Below are positions 31,601 through 43,600 of a stretch of 64,000 bases of DNA, piece by piece. Source of the stretch: Oxytricha trifallax (lineage: Eukaryota; Ciliophora; Spirotrichea; Sporadotrichida; Oxytrichidae); assembly GCA_000711775.1 (NCBI GenBank), contig ARYC01000836.1, positions 1-64,000 on the forward strand, given 5' to 3'. The notes beneath the pieces are model-generated. The model saw only the letters and a program-made list of their open reading frames with translations. It ran no database searches and had not been told where the DNA came from. Each line of letters opens with the position of its first letter. The stretch's first letter is position 1. A program made the translations under genes and the position numbers.

Positions 31601-34600
31601 AATAGACGAAATAGACAGGAGACGACAGTTGTTCAAATACAAGAACACTTAATTTAAAAGGGCTTGACCCTTATATATATTAAACATATATTTGATCGGG
31701 GGTCCCCAGAGACCTCAATGTGATCGTATTACTATTATTATTAAATTTATGTAATTTAATGGATGCAAGTCCATAGAATCTAACTGCAAGCTTTCATCCG
31801 CTTATCTCCTCAGAAAATGAACTTAGATAAGCGGCATCTAATTCAGAAGCTTATTTTATAGTCAGCAGAAGCAGTGTCACTTTCTAAAATTTAGATATAA
31901 TAAGTAAGTAAGCATTTATTTAGACATATTTTTATCGAAAAATTTAATACTACAGTTATTAATTTAGTAATTTTAAATATATATATACTAGACAACTTTG
32001 CTTTTACTTAATATATATTAACAAAAATATAAGTATTATTGGTGATATAGAATTTAATTAGGAAACCTCTATGAGTTATAATAATATAATTCATTTTTAT
32101 TTAAAATATATTAGAATATATATTTATCATAGATATTTTATGGGAAAAATATTTCCTTAGAATATGCTATTTTAATAATAAGTTTAATGCCTAAAAATTA
32201 AACAAATATAGATACATTTAATATTTAAAAAAAATTAAATTCGTGAATAATTCTGGTAGTTTGTCAAAATTATAATAAGTGAATTTGTTATATTATGAAG
32301 ATTCATAAATGATAAAAAAAAGTTAAGCTAAAACTATTATTATTACAGCTTGATTATACAGTCTACAAAGTTTATTAACTTATTTTTATTACGGCAATAT
32401 AATCATAAAAATTTCATGTTTAGATGAACATTAGATTTTCAATGAAAATGATCAATTTTTATATGGAGTTGATATTCAATATGGTAAAATCATTTTAGAT
32501 GTAAGTTTTAGAATTGAATTAATTAAGGATCAAATTTCTCAAGTTACAAAATTTTTTAAATTCCTAAAATATCCGTAGTAAAACAGAATCTAATTAATTT
32601 TTAGAGAATGACTTTTGACTTTGCTGGTTCTATATTCTAAACTAAGGATAATCTAAACTTTTAACTCACAAATTCAATCAAATTAAAAATTATTTGTTAA
32701 GTATTTTATCATTAGAACAGAGTATTTGAACTATGCAATAGCTATACTGACTGATTGCTCTCTCAGGAAAAGTTATGTAATATATAAAATATATTCATAT
32801 TATTGATAAATTTATTATTATGCCACTTACGGAGATATTCTGATTTAAAACACAACAATTAAAGGAGATCGACTTTTCGAGTAAAAAATGCCACTTATTT
32901 AGCTTGCAACTAATCACAATGTCACATTTAACAATAACACTATGAACACGTATACCCTTAATTCTGATGCGAATCTAATTCATTTTATACTAAGCTCTGT
33001 CGATAATTGCATAGTCCCTGTAAATAAAATTATTTAATTGATAGTTTTAATTTTTTAAATAAATGATGGGAGAGTCAAAATCTAAAAAATTACGAATTTA
33101 CTAGTTGATTAAGAAACATAGGAGAGAAATATTTAGAACTTATACTATCACAAATATTAAATTATTTTAATAAGCTTTATGCAAATTTCATTTTTAGAGG
33201 GAATTCATGATCCATACAAAAAGATTAATTTTTTATCAATTTATAACATTCATTATTATTTAAAACATTCAGTGTTTATAGTTAATAATATTTTAATGAG
33301 AAAAGGAACACTGTAAGCTTTAAAAATATTATATAAAAAAGTAGTTAGTATAAAGGCAGGGAAACTAAAGTCGAGATTAAAATATTTCTTCTATAATTTT
33401 TGGGGGAAAAATTTTAGAGGCATAAACCCTCCTCATTTACTTTTATATTGTAAATTGATTATATAATAGGTGATTTTCTCAAAAGGAGGAGATAAACTCA
33501 GAGACATGATTTATCAAGTTGAAAATATAACAGTATAAAATTTGTTCACTACTAATACACTTTTCTAATTTGCTACACCATTACCAAATATTACTATAAG
33601 CAATATAAGTTTCAGAAATACCACCTTAAAGTATAAGGCAGGATCTTTCTTGAATATTATTTATTTAAATAATTGAAGAAATACTTATATAATTAAAAAT
33701 AAGAGTTTAAATTGAATATTAATATAGTATATTCAAAATGGGGAAATTTTAAAATAAAATTCAAATTTAAATATTACTTTAAACAGCCTCTAATTTGCAT
33801 GAGGTTTAAATAGAATTTGATATAGTAAGTATCCAAAAATGTCTGTATGAAATGGCCGTTACTATTGCACCAACTTTAATAAAAAGTTGGATAGTTCAAA
33901 TGCTGCTTTGGAAATTCTTTTATTTTTGTTTTCATATAAATCCAAAATAATTCTCAAACAAAAATAAAAGAATTTCCAAAGCAGCATTTGAACTTTCCAA
34001 CTTTTTATTGAAGTTGGTGCAATAGTAACAGCCATTTTATACAGAGATTTTTGGATACTTACTATATCAAATTCTATTAAACCTCATGCAAATTTGAGGC
34101 AATTTAAATTAATATTTGAATTTGAATTTTATTTTTATAATTTCCCCATTTTGAATATACTTTATTAACATTAGCTCAACAACCAATATCTTCCTAAATA
34201 GTAAGAATGCATTAGTATAAATTATATTTTTAGATTTTGAATATGTTGACTCTATACACCTAGGAAAGGGAGCAACGTTTCCATAAAAAGCCAGTTATAT
34301 GAAAATAACAAACTTTTTAATCAGAAATATAACATGTAAGGTACAAACCATATTTAATATTGCAATTAAGGAAGTGATTAACTAATTCAATTTATAATTA
34401 ACAAAATTTATATAATACAATCAATAAGTGGAATATAAAGAGTGGTGATATTTTCAAGACACATACAATTTTCATTTTTCTAAGATTTATATATCTTGAC
34501 GAGTTTAAAAACAAATATTTAATGTTGTTCTTTTAAATATCCACATATTTTTAGATGATTCATTTCATACTTGATTTGATATATGTAATTACTAAATTAA

Positions 34601-37600
34601 TTTATATTGTTTATGATTACTTAATTTAATATCTTGCGCTTAAGGATTTATTCTAATCATTAAAACTGATTAAATTATACTTTATAATATTTTTTTAATT
34701 TTTAAAGGAATTTAAATTCTTTATATCAAATAATTAAATTAGTATTTTATATTAGCAATATCAAAGTTCATTAATATTTTTTTTATTTAGTTGATGAATA
34801 GAGTGATGGATAGATAATCATAAAAATGAGCAACACATAGAATAAATATATATTTTTATAAAAAACAAAGAGGTTAATATTTACTTATTTTTATTTACTA
34901 TTAATTATATTGATAGTATTTAATTTTAAATGCTATAATTGAGATGTACAATAAAACCCCCCAAAACCCATTTTATTATTTTTTTAAGTTTATACAATGC
35001 CTGAAATAGTATAATATTTAATATAAAAAAATAGTTTAATTGTCTTTTTTTTAAAAAATTTATATTCCAACTTAAGTTGAATAGAAAAAAACTTATTCTT
35101 AGTCATGAAACCAAAATGATAGAGATACCTAACTACCCTGAAATATCAGTAACAAACATCTATGAAGATGCTCTGAGTAATCCAGATATTAATCTATACC
35201 TTCCATCAAATTTACAACTCTCTAATAAGTTGCCATAGAAAAATTTAACTTTAGATGTTATAATCTCAAAATATTAGTGCTTAAATCAAATAAAATTAAA
35301 AAATCTCAATAAAAACGCTTTGACATTTTATTAGTATAAAAATAAATCATTAAAGTAAAATAAAATTAAAAAAAATACTTAGGCAACTGTAGAACAACCA
35401 ATTTATCTCAGGTTATCTAAGACTTCTAATTCTTTTGAAAACTTGACAATACTAAAAATGTGAAAAAAATAGCTTAGAAATTTAACAAAGTGAAAAATCC
35501 TATGTAAAAAACGAATTAAGTAATAAATTCATTAAACATTTAGAAATATAATGATGTGAGTGCTTTGATGATAGTAGTAACATTAAAATGTAAAATTTGG
35601 AACCTGCAATCCAGAAGAAAAATTCCAAAAAGATAAGCAAAATATCTTTTAGGGATCAAGAAGCAGGTTGATCACTTCTAAAGACTACGAAATGAAGCGT
35701 TATGGTAAACATTTTAAATAGAAATTTTTGAAAGGAATTTAAGGTATATTTAGTTTAGAAAAACTTATAGCATTGTAAAAGACAGAACCTCTCATAAATT
35801 TAACAGGAAGATATTGCAGGCTAGAGAAGTTTGTACATGTTGATGAAGAATTTTATTAAAGTTCCTGGAAGTATAAGAAAGTTGTTAGAGAAAATTATTG
35901 GGGAAGGAAGTTTTCTGCCACAAAATTTTACATGTACCCCAGGGGAAACTGCCTACCCCAAAAAGGTAGTTTCTTGCCCCCTTTGGAAATTTCCTGCATC
36001 ATACGTAAAAATACGTAATTTTTTAATTTTCTAAAAAATTTTATCATAAATTATGATTACTTATTTAAGTCTAGCATCAAATATAATTTCTACCTTGATA
36101 AAGAATTTAAATATTAGTAAAAAGATTTAGTTTAACATTGATTATTTTAATATAATTTGACAAATAATAATATACCTATAAAATATTATATTATAAAAGT
36201 TGTTTAGTATATGGTAATGTAATCGAATTAGAAATTTATATATAATATTGCAGGAATACATTTGATTTGGTAAAAACATTTATAATTAATAAATTAAATA
36301 ATTAAAATCGTGGCAGTTAACTTTGTCCTAGCATAGACAAAATGGCACTTTTTTGAAAGAGAATTTAAAATTAGCTGGACTTTACAATTGGCGGTACTCC
36401 TCTATCGCATTCCTGAAGCGAGATAACTCGACTTTAATTTTGGGTGATTTGTTTGGTTTATTTTAAAGCTCAAATTAAAGTCGAGTTATCTCGCTTCAGG
36501 AATGCGATAGAGGAGTACCGCTAATAGTAAAGTCCAGCTAATTTTAAATTCTCTTTCAAACAAGTGCCATTTTGTCTATGCTAGGACAAAGTTAACTGCC
36601 ACGATTTTAATTATTTAATTTAATAATTATAAATATTTTTACCAAATCAAATCTATTCTTACAATATTACATTGCTAAAATATAAACAATTTAATGTTTG
36701 GGGCATGAAAATTCTGAAGGGGCCTGAAACTTCTGTAGGGGAGAGGTAGTAAACTTCCCCCCAATTTATTATATTCTATAATAACAAAAATTTATTTGCT
36801 TTTATATAAATTTGATTCTTTTTAATTTATTTCTACACATTATAATTAATGAATAACTATGTGTATATAATCAATACGTATATTTAATATAAATATGTCT
36901 AGTTTTATAGAACATTAAAGTCAATCACAACTAAAGTAAACATGCTATAAATAAAATATCCTGAACATCAGTATAACATCAAGTTCAAAATCTCCAAAAA
37001 AAATTTGAAGCGTTCAAACTTGGAACATCAAGTCTAAACGATTGTGATTTATCTATATAAAATTTAAGAATAAATATAAATATAGAAGAAATTAAGTTTT
37101 AAACTCATTCGTGGCAGATGCTATAATCTATGATCTGTTTTTAATTAACTTTTTTAATAAACATTTTTTTAATCACATTTTTTTATCTTTACTTACTGAA
37201 AATCAAGAATCTCAAAAATTAATTTTCATTATCATAGTTTTATAAGGATTTATCACTAATCCTTTTTGCTTTTTTAGGGTGCCTCTTTTTGAATCTTTAA
37301 TTGATTTTTTTAGGGAAAAAATTTTTTTAGAAAAAAAAAGAACATTATTCGGCATCCTCTTAGTATATACCTTAATCTGTCAATAATTATTCAAAATTAA
37401 TTAAGCATGTTTCTATTAAAATTGCTGAAAAATGCATGAAAAATATCAAATAAATTATAAACGGGACAGTTATTTAAATAATAACTGTCTTGCGAGATTA
37501 TTGCCTTGAAGAGTGTTTTGATTTATAATAAAAGTAGAACCATTAAGTATAATTGGTAGTTCCATAATCAAATTTCAATATCAGATCGTATTCATAATTA

Positions 37601-40600
37601 CCTACTTACACAAGAAATCTCAGATATTTTTTGGAGATTTTTAACTTGATGAATAGAGCGCAACTTCTATAGCCATATTCAAAAAAGTAATAAAGGCACT
37701 AGCTAGTTTGACTGATTTGTCTTATATTCAATTCTAATTATTAATGATTCCTTTGAATAAGCAAAAGATTTAACTCAGGAAAATTACGGTAATAAGCCAA
37801 TTAGAAATCAATAAAGTATCTCGAAGTCTTGTCATTCATAAAATAATTCTAAAAGAATTATGCTTCTAGGATTTGAATGGTTTCTTTGTCTTTTTTCTCA
37901 TTTAAATGTAAGAAACATTGTGTATTAACAACTCAGGAGATTTATAACTAAACTTTTCGATAAATATAAAAGCCCATAGATCAATTAAGAAGCGAAGATT
38001 GGAGTTAAGAACAATTAGATTAAGACTTAAATATTATTAACGTATAATTTAAATGTTTGGGCTAATGATTATTTAAATTATTGACTCGATTAATTGTCCC
38101 TATAAAATAATCCAATCATGGTGTGTTAAATTGATTTTAGCCTAATTATAATTAATATTAGACAATAATAAATAAATTTTAATCTAATTGGTCTTAACTC
38201 CAATCCTCACTTCTTGGTTGGACTATGGGGTTTTATAAACATAAAATTAGTTTGAGTTGATCTTTCTAATCTTTAAATTTATTGGTTTCTTAACAAGTAA
38301 TCCACAATATATAAAACCCTATAGACCAACCAAGAAGTGAGGATTGGAGTTATGAACAATTAGATTAAAATTTACTTATTATAGTCTAATATTAATTATA
38401 ATTAGGCTAAAATCAAATTAAGACACCCTGATTGGATTATTTTATAGGGACAATTGATCGAGCCAATAATTTAAATAATTATTAGCCCAAACATTTAAAT
38501 TATACGTTAATAATATTTAAGTCTTAATCTAATTATTCTTAACTCCAATCTTCGCTTCTTAATTGATCTATGGGGTTTTGCACCTATTCTTTTTATACAA
38601 AGACCCCAAACCTTGCAAAATACTTTTATATCAAAGATATTGAAATCAAAAATTCTGTTAATGTTCGAATAAGATAATTTTTTTTTATAATCAACAAAAA
38701 ATCAATAAAATTAATAAAATTCTGGGGTTTTTAATGCAACATTTGAGTTTAATAAATACTTTGCAAACAATGCAATATCATTTGATAAGCCAAACAATGT
38801 TTTTATTTATAACTCATAATTCAAAAATGAATGTAAGTTACACTTATAAAAGTTCTTTATGTTTTCTTAGAAATGTAAACATATTAAACTCTTATAAATA
38901 TTTAATTGATTTTTCTTAACTTTTGGTTTATTCAAGTACGAGTCATATTTTGATGCTTCGCATGTAATCTTTATAAATACACAACACTACATTATTATTT
39001 TCAATAAATTTTTATAAGAATTATAGCATTAAATAATACATTTCGCAACTTCACATACCAAGATAAATTCTAGCAAAACTCATATGCCATAAAAATGATC
39101 AGCAATGACTTGTTTCCTAATTAGCTCAAATAATCAGTTTTCAAAAATATTTTAGTTGAAAATTGCGCTATAAATTTTATGAATTTTTAAGGATTTAAAG
39201 CTAATGGCATTTTGAACTCAACTTTAAGATACTAAATAGATCTAGTTTATATATAAATGAACTTTTTCTAAACTCTATAATAATTAATAATATTAATAGT
39301 GAATATAACCATCAGGAATAGTCAAGTTGAGAAATAAAATGGATTAATAGAGATTGATTAATTCTACAATAAACTAAATACTTAGATTAGAATAATAAAC
39401 TCGACATTTATTGATAATAATTTTGTTGCAGGAGGGTATGTGATTGATTTTAGACATTACTAATTAGATTATTTAAATTTATTTTAGACATAATGATATC
39501 AATCCTGTGATATTATTCACAAAATATGAATATAAATTCATCATAAAAATACTATTAGCTCTTATGAAGAAAAAAAATTGTTTAAATAAATTATAAATTC
39601 GAAGATGCAATTTAATTTCTAGAAATTTTGACCTTCTTTTTATATTCTAATTTTTATTAAGCTAAAAATTTTAAAATAATAATATTAATTTAGATTTGTT
39701 TAATTGAATTATATCTTATGAATAATCTAGAATTCAATATTTATGAATAATTCAAATGCTTAGATCTTTTTGAGAGCATGGGATCTAGTTGACATATAAA
39801 ATTTATTAATTAAATTGTACTTATTTTTGTAATACTTATTATAAACAACCCATTGAGGGTATGGATATAAAAATCATAATTCTATAAAAATAGCCCATAT
39901 GTAGATGGGATGATTTAGGTTTAAACGAATAGTTTGTTAAATGTAACTGATTCAATATTAAATTTATTAATTTAATTAAAAATAATATTTGAGGAGAATT
40001 ATTCGATCTCGAGAGGCAGTGTAATTTTTGGAGATTATTAGAAAGTTAAAATTTACATTAATAATTGTACTTTTAATAACAACTATGCTTTTAAAGGAGG
40101 AATTTTCTATTTGGAATATGATGGTCTTCTTCAAATTAAAAATTTATAATATATAATAAACAAAATTGAAAACAGTAGAATCAGCAACAATTTCGCAATA
40201 TTTGGCGGAGTGGGAATCGTAACTGATCAGGCTTATGTAATAATAAAAAATTCCTCAATCATCAATAATTTTGCTATTGACTCATCAATAATTTAAATAA
40301 ACGATGCTGTTGATAATTTTTCAATATTTTCTGACCTGTAAATCGAAGGAAATAAGTTGATTCAAATAAATGATGTTATGAACGGAAGTATTCTAGAAGT
40401 ACAATATAACTCCAAATTTTAGATTTTTCTATAAGAATTCAAATTGAATAACTAGAAACTTGCTTTAAACGGGAAAAGTATCAATATTTAAAAAGGTAAA
40501 TTGCTAATCACAAATGATACATAAATAAAGTCATAGACTAATTTAATAGGATGTTTTAGAGGTTCACTAGAGATATCTGATATTTAAGTTCATAATCTAT

Positions 40601-43600
40601 AAATGGATGTATAAGATGAATCGATAATTACAAAAGTTTTTATTTATAATAAAGCAATTTTAAAATTAGCCTATCAAGCTGTGAAGCAATATTACAAAAT
40701 GTTCAAGTTTCAGATATTTCATATTAAAATAGCAGTATTGAGTAGCAATAATAATCTTTTATTCAGAGTACTTTAGGAACCTCATTGACAATTACAAATA
40801 CTAGCTTCTAGTAGGTTAATGTATCCTTACTTAATATGCAAAATTCATTCTTTAATATGACGAACGTAGAAATTCAATCCCCAAATTAAAATTGAATTAA
40901 GATTTTTATAATTAATTTTCTCCCAAATTTATTTAATTTATTTGTTAAGAACTTTATAATTAAACTTAATTTTGAATTTGATGTTCGATTACAGCAAGAA
41001 ATCTTAATGTATTTCCGTAATAATTATAACATTCTATATAAAAAATGCTATTAATTATTTAACAGCTTTAAATTTTTAATGAATATAAAAATTGGTAATG
41101 AAAACTTATTTGAATTCAAAACCCCAAAACCCCTTAGTGAGGTTTATAAGTGCTTTGATTTGTAGGGTATAGTTGGGGGTCTTATTGGGGTTAGTAGAGA
41201 AAACGCAGGTTTTATGTGAATTTAATGAATATTTAATGAGTATTAGAGTACTTAATCCAAACAAATTTAATCTGCTTGTCTCTGTTATATCTCTTGAATC
41301 TTGCTCTCTATAGTGGCTCAAGTATGTCATTTAAGGATTATCTAGGATATGAAGGAGCTCTCACGATTATCATCTCTACTATGCTTTTTATTTCTTCGCA
41401 GACATCTTCTTACTTTATATGCTTCTAAGCTAAGCTTATTGATTGTTTTCATGCTTAGTACCAAAGTAAGACATGCTTTCCATGTCACTTTCTAATATGA
41501 TAACAGCAACTGCCCATACATCCCACTAAACAGAGCCATTTGTCCACTTCTCTCTGATTGGGAAGTATCCTGGTGTCCCAAGAGCCTTTGCTAATGTTAC
41601 AATATCTTATCTTAAGGCTCTATTTAAATCGATAACTACAACTTCAAAAGGACAGAGGTTGAGCATCACATTTTCAGGCTTTAGATCTCTATGAACATAT
41701 TCAAGTTCATGCAACTTCTAGACACCCTTAATCATATCTGAAAGTATATCATTCAAGTCATCCGGATATCTGTTTTGATATAGATAGTCTCTTAGAGTTA
41801 TTTCATATTTCTTAAGCCTTAGTGCAATGAACCCAAAGCCTAAAATAACACCGTCTAGCTTAAGCAAGTTCTTGCAATCTCTTTTTTAAGCTTCTCTAAG
41901 AACGATATATTCGTTAGCAAACTCATTCTAATACTGTTCATTCTTAATGAGATAGCTGAAAGGATATACCTTGTATGCAAACTCGTCGATTCCTATAAGT
42001 TTTGCCTTGCTAGGCACGTTTATATTCAAGTAGTTTTCTATACAACCGCTAAGATCAACAGCATTTAATGCAGGAATATACATAGCTCTCTCTTAGAAGC
42101 ATGCTAAAAATGTATTGTCTGCAGGTTGATTCATTGACTCATATCGTTTCTGCCTCTTGAGCTTTTCTTACTACTCTCTTAAAGATTCAAGAGTTTTAGA
42201 CTTTCTCTTGGCAGGTATAAGTTTTTAAGTCTCTTAATCTTACATTAAAAACTCGCTTAAATGATGCTTTTGCATGTGTCTTTTAACCTTAGCTGAGTGA
42301 GTGTAAGACTTCATGCAAGTCGTGCATTAATACCTGCCATCCACCTTATCATGCTTGAAATAAATCTTCGCTTTACCAGAATGTATTTCTTTAATATGCC
42401 TCTTCAAGCTCTACTCAGTTGAGAAGAAGTTTTAACAATCATTGCATTCAAAGTGTTTTTATTTTTCAATTGGTTGCTGTTCTTTTAGCTCCTCAACATA
42501 TTCAATTTATGTTTAAAGTCCTATCTCTGTTCTCCCCTTCTAGTTAGATACTTCAATTTTGAAGACCTCTGCTTCAAACTCAAGAGCTCTTAACTCTACT
42601 TCCTCTCAATATAAATAACTTCTTGCTTTTTAGTTGTGCCAAAGTTTAGCTATGATTAACCATTGCCAAGAGAGATTGCTTAAGTTAGCCGCCATGTTTA
42701 AATTCAAATTCAAATTCAAATTATAAAGCTCTAATAACCTCTCTAGTTATAGCAACTATGTATAGGAGTTGGCACTGCAGCACTAATAGTTGATATTGAA
42801 GTGTAAGAGCTCAAATTTATACTTAGTTTATAACTATAATTTTTCTAATTTCACACTTAGTATTTTTAATTTTGGTACTAACTTAGATAATATTAAAGGT
42901 TGATACTGGTACCAATTAAGTTTTGAACCATTTTGGAACTTTTCCATTAAAACCTCATTAGTTTAAAACTAGGTACTAATTAAGTATTGGTACTATTAAA
43001 TTGGTACCAATTAAAATTAAACGAATTTAGTACCAGTAATAATCAAATTTAAACAAATTTAGTACTAATTTAATGGAACTAATTGATAAAAATGGAGCTC
43101 CATCTCTGAAGTTTGTTACAGCTTCTGCCAGCTTTCTCCACGTATCCTTACCAGGTTGACCTCCTATAAGATACCCATATTTAATAATAAGATTTTTAAC
43201 AGTAGGATCAAGAACTCTATATATTAAAATTTGAAATTCAATAACAAGAGAAGGAACAAAGATAGAATCTATAAGTACTGCAATGAAGAGGGTTGAAGCT
43301 TAAGAAATGATCTCAAGATTTAGAAGCAAGGAAGACTCTATCGATACCTCACTTAGCATAGTAAGCATGTGAGATATACTTAATCATATACTACAGTGCG
43401 TTTATTCCTTCCAACGATGGAAGGTACCAAAATCTCATTTCTAAGAGCGATACTCTGTGATGAGAAGAAAGCTTCAAAAACAATGAAATTAAGTTGATAG
43501 AAATATCAAACTACCCAGAGATTTCAGCAACTAATCTCTACGATGATGCGATGAAAGATGAAGAGTTGGAAGATTATCTTCCTACCAAGAAACAACTCTC

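Larger units (their letters stand above)
34953..38732 (+). mobile_element. Decayed TBE abutting an MDS, with nested MITEs
   Basis: The left end AAAACCCCCCAAAACCCA follows AAT (34950-34952). The right end GGGGTTTTT at 38724-38732 is followed by AAT (38733-38735). Without the element the DNA reads GAGATGTAC-AAT-GCAACATTT, matching copy A GAAATGTAA-AAT-GCAACATTT. Contents: a 22-kDa gene fragment (35117-35350), a TTGTAGG-family MITE (36248-36664), and a pair of inverted MITEs (37967-38580). The transposase and kinase genes are not recognisable. The right AAT is also the IES pointer. Confidence 0.85.

Noticed and set aside
41117-41133. C4A4 blocks as real telomeres or chromosome ends
   Set aside because: All C4A4/G4T4 blocks here are only about 1.5-2 repeats, occur as inward-facing pairs with ANT duplications, and enclose TBE genes. 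They are transposon termini.
41106-41330. 74-codon - strand ORF at the outer TBE end
   Set aside because: Covers the terminal repeat and the end of the kinase frame after its slip; not a separate gene.
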